This document shows, one piece after another, positions 42,015-52,474 of a stretch of DNA of 64,000 nucleotides. The notes under the pieces are model-generated. The model searched no databases, was not told the DNA's origin, and saw only the letters and a list, made by a program, of their open reading frames with translations. The first letter of the stretch is position 1; every line of letters starts with the position of its first letter. Both the position numbers and the translations under genes were made by a program. The DNA lies in the NCBI RefSeq assembly GCF_043290135.1, contig NC_134701.1:35863501-35927500 (forward strand), read 5' to 3'. Source of the stretch: Rhipicephalus microplus. Lineage: Eukaryota > Arthropoda > Arachnida > Ixodida > Ixodidae.

Positions 42015-44884
42015 GACCAAATATATTGCGAACAAAGTGTGACAGCATACATTTTGCTCTTCCTGCCCTTCGAGTTCATTTTGTAGTGCGCAAACAAAAA
42101 TGCAGGTGATGATTAACAATCATACCTCTCTGCTTATTTCCTTGTATAAGACGGGCAAAACTTGATACGATATCCAGGTACCTTCTCATGAAACATCTTT
42201 CTTGAAGACTTTTCTAGTCTGGGTGAGCAGTTTGCAGTGCTGCTAGTAGGCATTGTTTTGAAATGAAAAAAAAAAAAATGCTGGCTCACCAACAACAAAA
42301 TGTACTTGGGGACAACTTTTTGTGGCAATGAAGGGGGTGGAGCTACAGCACATGTAGTCCTCTGCAAAGAAGTCTGGCTTGACTCGCTTTTTGAATGCAG
42401 GCCGTATTTGAGGAATATCAGCCCATAGCATAGGCTGGTCTGCTTACACAGCTATTTGTGAGTAGAATTCGACACAAGCTCCTTAGGTGAGTAGCCGGAA
42501 AAAGCCGGAGGGCATCGAGCACTCACCTAAAGACAAAGACACCGTTTTAATTGTGAGGTTCACCTAAAACGTGCAACGTTTTCAGACATCTAAACATAAA
42601 ATGACGCTTCATAAAGCAAAACAAATAATAATATTCTCTTGGTTCCTGCAGCGTTTCCTTAGAAACAACATTCTGTAGAAAACAAAGTAATGTTTTTTAT
42701 TACGTGGAAAACATAGTTGCGTTTGTGGGACTACATTCTTCAGCAGTGGCACACACCCACTTGGGTTTCATAGCTTTCCCTTCATTGCCGCAGAAAGTTT
42801 TTCCGCAATATAGTAGTCGTGGGCTTGCTTGCAGGACGAAATGCTGGTTTGAACTTTTAACTTTATTTTCTAACAAAAAATGTTAGGGGGTGGGCCCCAG
42901 GCAAAAAGCTGTCGAAAACAGCTTGAAGGGACTTGAGGGACATTAGAGGCAGTAGCAAATAAATAGTGACATGAAAAAAAGCGATAATAACTTGATTGAG
43001 AACATAGTTGAGAACACTAAGTAGCAGAAAGATCTTAAAAAAGCGTACAATAAAAAAGCATTATTACAGGTAAACGTACACTACATGCATGAAGACACAG
43101 AATCAAAGTAAAAAAAATAGTCATAGTAGAAAAATAATACATGTTCAAGTAATGCAAACATACGTCACTCCGATTGCATAAAAAATAGAACAATGCAAAC
43201 ACAATGGTGTAGTGACATAAATGAGCCTATGTTGCATTGGCTGAAGAATCATTCACTTGAAAAAAAAATCTTATTTGTTCTTAAAATTGAGGTAGTGGAA
43301 CACAAAAGTTTATTCGGGAAGACACACGATTTATTAAAATGGATATCTGATAAGTTAGGGTTGACATTCCGTACATTGTGCACGTTCGTGGTTTTGGTAT
43401 CTGTTTTTTACATAGTGGATACTGTCCAAATGTTTCATGTGCCTTGTTTGACAGATTATGGTTGTGTACAGGCAGTAGAAGTTGGTAATCATATAATTTA
43501 CTCACTTTGAGCAAATTATGTTAAAGAAATAAAGTGTTGCGCTTACTTCACTGGCGCATGCTTGTAGCGCCATCCAGTTCTTTTGAGTGGAGACACCACG
43601 CCAGATCGCAGTGCTACAGCACTACAGTGCAACGAAAAGCAGTGGACCATAACTATGAGTTGCCAGCAGCAGCCGTCAGCACCACCATGTTAAATGAAAA
43701 GGAAACCACACAACATTGAAGCGAGGCGAAACAATGCACTGGGTGGAGCGCCACGAATGCTGCTGCTCTCTCCTGCGGAAGAAAGCCAGTTGAGTGGGAA
43801 TGCGTCAGGCAAATGTTGTGATCACTGTAATTCTGGTCCTGCATTAACAGTGATTCCACTCCTGTGCTAACTGCGTCAAAGTGTGCGAAATGAGATTTAC
43901 TGCGCCATCCTGATATCAACATAAATTGTGCCAAGCTGCGCCAGTCCCGAGTTCGGAGGGAGTCCATCTCCAGCATTAGCCATGCCGGCGCGTCAAAACA
44001 TGTGCAGTTTGTTCTCAGAGCCATCAAAGTCACAACCATGTGCTGAGAATTATTCTGCTGAATAAACTGAGGTTGCACGTGCGTCCCAAGTTATCCACGT
44101 TTCTGTACATGGTGCTGACGTAGCTTCTATTGTGAAGGTCAATTCAATGGCAAATCGTGCTCTCCGCACAGGCTCGGGACGCAAAGGCCAATCAGTGGCG
44201 TGTAAATGTGGCGGTGATTCATCAGTGGAAGTCGTTCATTCCAGAAACACTGCTTGTTTCAAGACTCTCACTGCATGTCTATAATACAGCAATTCTCACT
44301 ACAGCAGGCATCTCGGCAGAATGCCTGTCACATATATTTCTGGACATAGGGGAATGAAATCTAAAAGGAACAATATCGAATTTTTCGTGCTTTTCGTCCA
44401 TAGAAAAGCACATGAACGGTGAGATTGACACTCTTCTTCAAATATACTTTTCGTGTGAATATCCGACCAGACAAGTTTTTTTGTGATTCCTTTCACCAGA
44501 ACATTCTCATTTGTAATAGCTGTTCTGGTAAATGCCTCTAAAAAGCCCTATCCTTTCGAGCTGGTGAGTTTTAGGGTCCCAATTGGAATTTTGTGCTTGC
44601 TTTTTTTAAAAATACCATCTTATTAATAAATTTATGCCTCTAGGTTGGAGCAGCCACAATTGTGTTTCAATACCCGCTTACTGTGAAGCGGCTGAACCAT
44701 GTTACATGTCCGCCCCTCACTTTCTAGGGTTAGTAGTTGATGGTTAAAAAAGGCAGCACTGCTTGAAGGGCATAGTCGCTCGTGCACGCTATTCGACTGA
44801 GATTGGGCTTGGGCTATAGCTGGCAATACTGTCACCGCGCTAGTATAGGGAAGCAGCTAGTGGCATGCATACAAATGTGCACAT
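42015..44884. other. Intronic DNA; possible LINE 3' fragment, otherwise nothing
   Basis: No gene recognised. The stretch 42855-43510 has on the minus strand a GTTAGAAAATAAAGTT tail and CGACAGC/GCTGTTTTCGACAGC, which may be the 3' UTR of a CR1-like LINE, but no coding part is attached. A plus-strand frame of 105 codons at 43193-43510 has a hydrophobic stretch yet no domain I know. The rest, 43520-44884, shows nothing. Confidence 0.4.
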
Positions 44885-44892
44885 CATTAAGG

Positions 44893-44998
44893 GACCTTTC
44901 CCAAGAAGCCGGAGAGGCCGTGTTTTTCTACTGGCTCTCACAGATCACTTCACGAAATGGGCCGAGTTGTTTCCTCTTCAAAAGTTGGCGGCACATGC
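44893..44998 (+). pseudogene. Gypsy integrase core, upstream piece
   Basis: Encodes GPFPRSRRGRVFLLALTDHF and then TKWAELFPLQKLAAHA, the segment with the first catalytic Asp of gypsy integrases (usually L-T-D-x-F-T-K-W). It is cut by LINE B and continues at 49504. The sequence before 44893 does not resemble gypsy pol, so the element is truncated upstream. Confidence 0.8.
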
Positions 44999-45194
44999 AA
45001 TATGAGACAAGTTTTATTTTATTTTATTCATACTGCAGACTACAAAACGTGGTCCAAGCAGGACGGGCAATCAGGAATCACAAAAACAGAGGACTAAGAT
45101 TGATCACGAACGTAATAAATAACAAAGTGAGTAAGATGAGGAAATATATACAGTGCTACATCAACAAATATACACTATGAGACAAACATACATA

Positions 45195-47930
45195 CTATGC
45201 AAGGCGGTCACACTCAGACAAGGTGTTCCACTCAGACACTGTTCGCGGAAAAAATGAAAATTTATATGTATCTGTTCTAGCAAAATATGGTGTAAAAGAG
45301 TTTGGTTGGTGATGTCGTGTATATCTGGTTGACAAAGGGGTTAAATACAATGAAGGGTCAATCGCCACTCTATGGTTAAGCAAGGAACTCAGGAAGTCTA
45401 AGCGCAGTTGCCTTCTTCTAGACTGAAGTAGTGGAATGTTGTTACCTGACATTAGTTCAGATGGAGAATCCGTGTGACGAAATTTAGAATATATAAAGCG
45501 AACTGCTTTTCTCTGAATTCTTTCCAATTTGTCTATGTTACATTTGGTGTAGGGATCCCACACTACGCATGCGTACTCCAATTTTGGTCGAATGTAGGAT
45601 TGATAACACAGAAGTTTTACACTTGATGGCGAATTGCGGAGCTTGTGTCTCAGGAAGCATAATTTTCTGAAAGCAGATGCACAAATGTTTTCAATGTGTG
45701 AATTCCAAGACAGGTTAGTAGTGAACGTAACACCTAGATATTTGTAGTTATTGACCTGTTTAAGTGTAGAAGAACCAAGGGAGTAAGCATAGTGAAGGGG
45801 ATATTTTTTTCGAGTTATACACATGGAAACTGTTTTTTCTGTATTTACAATCATACCCCATTTGTTGCACCATTTGTATATGTAGTCTAGATTTTTGTGT
45901 AGCTCTATTTGATCATGTTTGTTATGAATTTCACGGAATAAAACGCAGTCGTCTGCGAACAAACGAATCTGGACGGTTGGCTCAATTACATCTACAATAT
46001 CATTTATGTAACACAAGAATAGCAAGGGCCCCAATACACTGCCTTGGGGCACACCCGACGTGACTGGCAAAAGACTCGAATTTTGACCCTCGATGGCGAC
46101 GTACTGCACCCGATTATTCAGGTATTCAGCTACCCATGCGACCAATACCTTCGGAAGACCTATTTTATTTAATTTGTAGATTAATTTCTCATGAGGAACT
46201 TTATCAAAGGCCTTACAAAAGTCTAGAAAAATGGTGTCTATCTGAATGTTGTCATCGAGGGCGCTGGCAAATGCATGCGCAATGGTAACAAGCTGCGTCA
46301 CGGTCGAATACTTTTTTCTAAACCCGTGCTGAAAATGTGTTAGTATGGAGTGTGTTTCAAGAAATTCTGTAATCTGGTTCGCTATAATGTGTTCTATTAG
46401 TTTACAGCATGAGGAAGTTAGCGATATTGGCCTGTAATTAGGTACTGATAATCTGTCGCCTTTTTTGAAGATAGGCGCCACTCGGGCCATTTTCCAGTCA
46501 CGCGGCAAAGTTGCTGTTGACAGGGAAGCATTGAAGATTATAAAGAGGAATTTGCCAACGTATTCGGCATAACGTCGGAGAAAGACATTGGGCAGTTCGT
46601 CAGGACCACAACTCTTTTTCGTATTTAGGTTTACAAGCATGGAAACCAATCCAGCATATGAAATGAAATTGACCTCGAATGGTTGAGATGACGCTACAGA
46701 AAACGTAAATGCTCCGGAAACATTAAACACGCTATGAAAGTATGTGTTGAAATGATTTGCAATGTCGCCAGGATTTGTAACTATGCGGCTGTCAAGTACA
46801 ATCTTTGAAATGGGTTTCTTCCTATCTTTAAGATAATTCCAGAACTTGGAAGGATCATTCTTTATAAAGTCGGGCATTAAGGTTTTAAAGTAGTATTCTT
46901 TTGAGCGATGCATTTTTTCAGCAAGGACTCTTTGGTGCTCCTTGATAACTGCGCGCTGCGCATGCTGCTTTCTTAGCCGTTTAACTTTTCTTTTTAGTTT
47001 AACAATTTCATGCGTCATTCATTGCGTACGTTTATGCGTTCGTTTGGGTTTGCTAGGGATAAAGTTGTTAATACAGTATTGGCACGTCTCAACAAATTTT
47101 TCCCAGAGAGCGCACGTGCCTAAAGCGTCATCGTTAAATTCTGCAAGTACAGTTTCCATGTATTCTATTACACGGTCATCATCAGCTCTCGAGTAATCCT
47201 TAAAATACTGCATGGGTGATTTTTGGTGGCTACTGCATTGGAACAGAGGAATTGTCACGCTTACAAGTTCATGATCTGAAAGCCCCTGTTCCACGACTAC
47301 AGTATATCCTGAAAAAGCACGTTTTACGAATACCAAATCTAGTATAGAGCTTGCATGTCCTTGGACGCGTGTTGGTTGCCTGACTATTTGAGTTAGATCG
47401 TGAGCGAGCATAATATCAAAAACAGCGTTAGCATTTTTACTGAACTGGGAACAGGTCAGCGCCTCCCAGTCTACACTTGGCAAATTTAGGTCTCCTACCA
47501 AAAAGATTTGCTTATTAAAAAACCTTGACATATGTTCTTTCAGAAAAGTTAGGTACTCCGGGATCGCATCTGGAGGCCTGTAACATGCGTACAAGATAAA
47601 GCTATGTCCCCAGCAGGACAATTGTACGCACAAGCATTCAAGAATGCCAACATCAGCAGCAATCGTTGCTTCGATATCTGGTTTGACAAGGATGGCTACT
47701 CCCCCTCCTCTGGCAGATCGGTCTTTTCGATACACGTTGTAACAGGGGGGAAATACCTCGTCATCACTAATCTCCTCTCGCAACCACGTCTCCGTTATCA
47801 CCGCAATATGGGGATCATACTGCATGAGCATGCTTTCCAAGGAATCTATTTTATTAGTGACACTGCGCAAGTTTATGTTAACTAGTCTAAGTTCTTTTCG
47901 TTTGTAGGTGTTCCCGCTATTTTTACACAA
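45195..47930 (-). pseudogene. LINE B ORF2: endonuclease and reverse transcriptase, one nonsense codon
   Basis: Endonuclease part (47022-47930): RLVNINLRSVTNKIDSLE, VITETWLREEISDDE, RKDRSARGGGVAILVK, VGDLNLPSVDW, LSDHELVSVTI. RT part (45195-47018): VPNYRPISLTSSCCKLIEHI, HGFRKKYSTVTQLVTIA, DFCKAFDKVPHEKLI, TSGVPQGSVLGPLLFLCYIN, catalytic LFADDCVLF, and a thumb with YKYLGVTFTTNLSW, YIRPKLEYACVVWDPY and RIQRKAVRFIYS. It ends FFPRTVSEWNTLSE. A TGA at 47019-47021 splits the frame; both halves are in register, and a Trp at this place would fit the family. The product would nick the target and prime reverse transcription of the LINE RNA. No other break is seen in 911 codons, so this copy is one base from open. 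Confidence 0.93.
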
Positions 47931-47992
47931 CCTAGCTTTGTTTTTATAGGGAGGGGTGACAGAAGGAATTTGGTCTGTAATACATTCCTCAG

Positions 47993-48886
47993 TTATGATT
48001 GTCGCGGCTTGTGGCTTCGCGTATTTGGCCGACGGATTTCGGTTTCTACGGTACTTCTGGCATCGTTTTTTTGAACGGGCACTATATCATTTTTGTCTTC
48101 GTCCCAGACGTATTCCTTCTTGTTGATATATAGCTTGTTGTACACTAGCGAGGCTTTATCGCCATTATCTCGATTCGTTTTACAGCTCCGCCATAGTTTT
48201 CTTCTGATTTCCCGTACTCTTACAGAGAAATCCTCCCCAATAGAAAAATCTGTGTTTTTTAGTTTGAAACACTGTTTCAAAATTTTTGTCTTGTCTCTTG
48301 AATCTAGTAGTTTGAGAATCACGGGCCTGACCTTTCCGGGTGATGGCCGCCCCAGTCTATGGATACGTTCAATAGTCACCGGATCTAGCTCAAGAATACC
48401 CTTTATTATATCATTGTTCACAGTGGACTCTAGCGACTCGTTTGTCTCTTCTTTCGATTCAGGTAGTCCGTAAACAATGATATTGGACCTTCTGCTTTGG
48501 TTTTCAAGATCATCAATCCTTGCTTCAAGATTCGCAATCTGTTGCTGACATGACGTGACCTTTATCTCTAGGTTGGCTAATGAATCTAATTTTTTGTCTA
48601 TATCGGTCAAGCGTTTTTCCTTAATTTCCTTGATGTCAGTTGCAATTTCACTAAGTTGCTTTGCTATTTGTTCTAGAGTAGGGCCGGGGTTAGTCTCAAT
48701 ATCGCCACTTAGCAGAAGGATCCTCCTAACAGATGACGCCACATCAAACAATATGCAACATATTCCGCAACCGAACAACCGTGGGCACGGCAACATCACC
48801 AAGAATGGATCGCTAGAACGAAAGCTCTTTCCGTATCGTTTGCTTACCTGTACAAAATACAGGAAGGGATTAGATGCGACCCACAT
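47993..48886 (-). CDS. LINE B ORF1: leader, 2A-like motif, RNA-binding protein
   Basis: The start is the ATG at 48884-48886 in the last monomer: it has a strong CACCACC context and is the first ATG, 23 nt after the predicted cap site, for a transcript starting in that monomer. Residues 1-59 (MWVASNPFLYFVQ..., then LFGCGICCILFDVASSVRRI) are partly hydrophobic. Residues 61-69 are GDIETNPGP, a 2A motif. After it come coiled-coil heptads (SEIATDIKEIKEKRLTDIDK, IANLEARIDDLENQSRR), an RRM-like part (NIIVYGLPESKEE, IERIHRLGR, VRPVILKLLDSRDKTKIL) and a basic C-terminal end. Length 297 residues. The same frame runs unbroken upstream through both complete monomers (to 49486), giving longer possible leaders. 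Fully open, so it may be made. Confidence 0.88.
   Translation of the reverse strand: MWVASNPFLYFVQVSKRYGKSFRSSDPFLVMLPCPRLFGCGICCILFDVASSVRRILLLSGDIETNPGPTLEQIAKQLSEIATDIKEIKEKRLTDIDKKLDSLANLEIKVTSCQQQIANLEARIDDLENQSRRSNIIVYGLPESKEETNESLESTVNNDIIKGILELDPVTIERIHRLGRPSPGKVRPVILKLLDSRDKTKILKQCFKLKNTDFSIGEDFSVRVREIRRKLWRSCKTNRDNGDKASLVYNKLYINKKEYVWDEDKNDIVPVQKNDARSTVETEIRRPNTRSHKPRQS
48680..48706 (-). promoter_or_regulatory. 2A-like ribosome-skipping motif, LINE B
   Basis: Encodes G-D-I-E-T-N-P-G-P, matching D-(V/I)-E-x-N-P-G-P exactly, preceded by IRR/ILLLS-type hydrophobic residues. Skipping would release a 68-residue leader and start the ORF1 protein with Pro. 2A motifs near the N terminus of ORF1 are known in some trypanosome and invertebrate LINEs. 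Confidence 0.82.
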
Positions 48887-48934
48887 GGTGGTGATGCCGC
48901 CGTGCCCAGTGCCAGCCCAGTCCTCGGGAGTGCC

Positions 48935-48941
48935 TTTTATA
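48935..48941 (-). promoter_or_regulatory. TATA box of LINE B monomer 1
   Basis: TATAAAA on the minus strand in the context GGCTATAAAAGGCAC, with TGACGTC at 48956-48962 and CACGTG at 48977-48982 upstream. The predicted start 32 nt downstream is at 48909. Confidence 0.8.
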
Positions 48942-49234
48942 GCCGAACCAGCAGATGACGTCCCCCAGCTACTGGTCACGTGGTGATGTGGTGGTATCTT
49001 GCTTTGGAAAACTGATGGGCTTGTCCACGATAAAGCCGGGAGATTGTCAGTCGGTTTGTGGCAGTCGGAGGCGTTCCACCCATGCGACGGCGCAACTTTC
49101 GTCGCACCAGCGTACGTTTCGTTGATGATGTGCACCAGGCCAAATATCTGTACAAAATACAGGAAGGGATTAGATGCGACCCACATGGTGGTGATGCCGC
49201 CGTGCCCAGTGCCAGCCCAGACCTCGGGAGTGCC

Positions 49235-49241
49235 TTTTATA
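49235..49241 (-). promoter_or_regulatory. TATA box of LINE B monomer 2
   Basis: Identical TATAAAA. Its first T is 32 nt from 49209, which is exactly one period from the element's last base at 49509. So the inserted copy ends where TATA-directed transcription from a third monomer would begin. Confidence 0.82.
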
Positions 49242-49503
49242 GCCGAACCAGCTGATGACGTCCCCCAGCTACTGGTCACGTGGTGATGTGGTGGTATCTT
49301 GCTTTGGAAAACTGATGGGCTTGTCCACGATAAAGCCGGGAGATTGTCAGTCGGTTTGTGGCAGTCGGAGGCGTTCCACCCATGCGACGGCGCAACTTTC
49401 GTCGCACCAGCGTACGTTTCGTTGATGATGTGCACCAGGCCAAATATCTGTACAAAATACAGGAAGGGATTAGATGCGACCCACATGGTGGTGATGCCGC
49501 CGT

Positions 49504-50195
49504 GCCCAGGCCTTCACCGAGGCCTTGACCGAGGCCTTCACCCGTTTTGACTTGCCAGTGGAGTTGATCCTGGACAATGCGTCTTATTCCATGGCCAAGG
49601 TGTTTGTGGGTATGTGTGCTACCTTTGGTATTAAGCATCGCAAAACAGCCACATATCACCCACAGGCCAATCCTACTAAGCAGCTGAACTGGAACCTCAA
49701 GCCCTTGCTGACATCCTTCGCATAGCAATACAGGGATTGGGAAGCCTGTCTTGATGAGATCGGCTTTTCCTAGTGAACAGTGGTCAATCGTTTGACCAGA
49801 TACTGCTTCGGGAGAGATATGCCTAACCCTATGGACCACCTTCTGCGGGTGGCAGTGGGACGTGCGCCACGAAAGCTAGCCCATTTGTCTACACAGTAGA
49901 ACGGTGTTCGCAGATGGACGCAGCCCTCGACGTGGTGCATTCAAACTTGGCAAAAGCGCGAGTTGGATAGAAGGGTCAGTACGACTGGTCGTACAGGGAC
50001 GTGCACTACAATGTCGGTGATCTCGTCCTCTGGCGCCGCCACGTCTTGAGTTATGCCATAAAGTCCATCTTGGCCTCCCTGTCGGCCAAGTCGGCCAATG
50101 TGTCGCCTCTGGTGTTCAAGCTGGCTGACTCTCAAGGGAGACAAGATGGCAGTCCAGTTAACGTCTCCAATCTCAAACTTTTCGTTGCCCGCTGA
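49504..50195 (+). pseudogene. Gypsy integrase core and C-terminus, downstream piece
   Basis: Resumes as AQAFTEALTEAFTRFDLPVE, LILDNASYSMAKVFVG (second Asp), ATYHPQANPTKQLNWNLKPL (the usual Glu place reads Lys-Gln), then a TAG and further stops and frameshifts (near 49725-49930). The end KVNVSNLKLFVAR-like sequence finishes with TGA at 50193-50195. Together with 44893-44998 it forms one gypsy integrase split by LINE B. It is inactive both by stops and by the loss of the catalytic Glu. Confidence 0.82.
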
Positions 50196-51193
50196 AATGA
50201 CTTAGAAAGGAGGGAGACGGTTACTGAACCACAGGAAAACTGTGAGAAGGCTGGTCCCAAGTCAAACCACCGGTACAACCTGCGGAAAGGCACTTAAGCA
50301 CCACCCTTTCTCCCAATAGAAGGTAGCTGGACTTTATTTCATGCCATGTTAGTAAAGGGAGAGTAACTACTATGGTGTACTGACGCACATCTGGAAGCGG
50401 CACAAGGCCTACCTGGCGGAAAATACCCTCTGATGTGCTTGTCCAAGCCTTACCCTTACAAGCGCCCCCTTTGTTGGGTAGCACCGTCAGGTAGGCATTC
50501 TTTTCGGCAAGCTGACTATGCCGGAGCCTTTCCGATGTCTTCCAGCACCCAACTCTACCGTGCGGCCAGTCTGTTTCTGACGGGCGGACTGATGTCCCCT
50601 GATTTTTTCCGCTGTGGCCTGGTTCTCACCTTCCGCCCCTGCTGACACCACCATCCAGCCCAACTCTCCTGACGGCATTGGCAGCCGCTTGCAGTGGCTG
50701 GTCCACCCACTCAAGCTATGACCAAGGCTCGAGTGTGGTCACTGAGGCTTCTGTTCCAGGCTGCGTGCCATTCGTGCAAGCCCTCGTCCCATCAACTTCC
50801 GGTGGTTCACTGCTGCACGCACCTTGCAGCCACGTCTCGCATGTTCCTGGCTGCAATTTTTTTCCATCCGGCAAACTTCAAAGAAGCTGGTAACCACCTG
50901 TTGTGCAGTTCTACACCGTTTCTTTTGAGCCGCGAACCTCGTTTCTGGCAATTGGTTCTCTCTATTGTGGTGAAACTTTTGGGGGAACTGTGTAACCTTG
51001 GCCGACCATGGACTCGTGTCAACGTAAGCGACAACCTCGCCTCTCTGTGTTCTATGACACTCTTCTTCCATCCTGGCCTTCATGGGGAGGACATTTTCCT
51101 GCTGGACATTGCCCTGTTGACCAGCCCCCTGAGAACTGAGCCGAACTTGCTACTTGGCCTCGGACAGCCTCTTTCACAGGCTTACCTCAATGG
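50196..51193 (+). other. Presumed 3' region of the split gypsy; no gene
   Basis: After the integrase stop the plus strand continues with no recognisable domain. A 205-codon frame at 50694-51311 is proline- and serine-rich with no known motif. It lies between gypsy integrase and the 1.2-kb repeat, so I take it as gypsy 3' non-coding or a lost envelope-like region; nothing supports an envelope. Confidence 0.4.
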
Positions 51194-52474
51194 AAGTGCT
51201 GTGCCAATTGCGCCATTCTACGCCCATCTGACCTGCTGTGCCTCAACGGCAATTTGCACGTGCAACACAAAATTTAGTAGAGTTTTACCATCGACCGAGC
51301 AACACGAGTGAGCTACACAACGGACACAACCACGTTCATATCAAATTAGTTCGAGCACGTTGTATTTCTGTTCATGCATGAATCTTGCCTAAGTGGACAG
51401 AATGCATGAACCCGGTTAAGAAGGCGTTTGTGTGCATACCTCATTATGCCACTCTATACGTTTTTTAACAGCAAAACTGTTAGTCAAACTGTAAAGACGG
51501 CAGTGGGGTAGCAAAAGACTCGCCGCATCGTTGCCGCGCAACCGCCGAGTATCACACGGGCTCTGTGATGGAGACTCTCAAACCATATTAACTGCAAAAA
51601 AATAATAATACAAATAAAAATCAGTTTCACCGGTGAAACGATGATTGCAAGAAAAAAATTTGTAGTGTAATGGTAACGCCGCAAGCGCTCTTTTTGTTTT
51701 TATTGTTGCCGCACCATTACGGGTGTAACACTGCCTTGCACAAACCCTGCCCGAATGACTGGGAACCATCTTGATAATCTTAGAACCTTCCGATGAGATT
51801 ACGCGCACAACGCATACATTAGAGTTTGTTCTGGACCTTACGCGCCCACTAGCGATAACTCCGGACTCTTCGAGAGCACATGTATGAATGCCAATGCACT
51901 TCGCTGCTTGGCACCTTATCGATGACCAACATTCTATGTTCACTGCTATATGTGTATAGCATGTATTTCTTGTAGAGTGACGTTTTGTTTTCCCAGCAGA
52001 GGTTCATTCAAATAAAAAGTTCACTCATGAAAACAGCGGCTGCTGCCTTCGTCAGCATCCCGACCCCGTGACAATACAAAGGTTGGCAGCTAACTCTTTT
52101 GGATGTGGCATCACGACCCTCAAGGAAATGCTGGTCGAAGAGAATAAGTAAGGCCTCTCCAGGGAGAAATGTTCTTATCGCACAATCTCTTCTCGTTGAG
52201 AGTGCACCATGTATAATGGCTTGCGAGCTGTGCGTTAATGCTTGCCGATAGCTCGCGTGCGAGCTATCACAACCACGCTCTCAGAATCGAAGTTCATCGC
52301 TGCTGCTCAAGCGACCCACGCTTTCCCCCAGGTCTTTTCATGCTCGTTTAAGACAGGCGGTGTGTTCCCTCTCTGCTTGACATTCGATGGCAGGTCTAAC
52401 ACAAGGTGCGATGCTATCGCGTGTGCCCTTTGAGCGACGAATATCGGCCGCTTCTTCTATTGTCTGCTTTTCCT
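51194..52474 (+). repeat. Dispersed 1.2-kb repeat, copy 2
   Basis: Aligns in direct orientation to 6310-7484. Anchors shared: CCGAGCAACACG, ATCTTAGAACCTTCCGATGAG, AAAACAGCGGCTGCTGCCTTCGT, CAGGGAGAAATG. It has an AATAAAAAG polyadenylation-like signal near 52013. It is about 100 bp longer owing to indels. It may be the 3' end and LTR of the gypsy whose integrase ends at 50195. Confidence 0.6.

Larger units (their letters stand above)
45005..49509 (-). mobile_element. LINE B: nearly intact CR1-like retrotransposon with tandem 5' monomers
   Basis: Minus-strand element of 4.5 kb: a 62-bp partial monomer (49448-49509), two full 300-bp monomers, ORF1 with a 2A-like motif, ORF2, and a 3' end GAATAAAATAAAATAAAACTTG (45005-45030). 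It lies inside a gypsy integrase. ORF1 is open throughout and ORF2 has one nonsense codon. Its 5' end agrees with a TATA-directed start. It is clearly related to LINE A but differs widely in sequence and monomer. Confidence 0.93.
48848..49509 (-). repeat. LINE B 300-bp tandem promoter monomers
   Basis: Units start at CTGTACAAAATACAGG at 48848, 49148 and 49448, so the period is exactly 300 bp. The two full units differ at only a few positions (for instance CCAGTCCTCG against CCAGACCTCG), and the third is a 62-bp piece. Each full unit holds a TATA box, a TGACGTC CRE-like site and a CACGTG E-box, in that order going upstream. All are open in the ORF1 frame (100 codons each). Confidence 0.95.

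Noticed and set aside
43193..43510. 105-codon plus-strand frame with a hydrophobic stretch
   Set aside because: No family resemblance, AT-rich chance composition, and no promoter, splice or RNA evidence.
48999..49286. Plus-strand open frame of about 95 codons repeated in each LINE B monomer
   Set aside because: It is the complement of the ORF1-sense open monomer, begins without an ATG and has no domain; the openness is better explained by the minus-strand frame.
48848..49509. CRISPR-like or satellite array
   Set aside because: Units are 300 bp, contiguous without spacers, and part of a LINE; nothing else in the window resembles a CRISPR array.
50694..51311. 205-codon plus-strand frame as an envelope-like gene of the split gypsy
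   Set aside because: No signal peptide followed by a fusion-like or membrane-anchor pattern, and composition is proline/serine-rich; it looks like a chance frame in GC-richer DNA.
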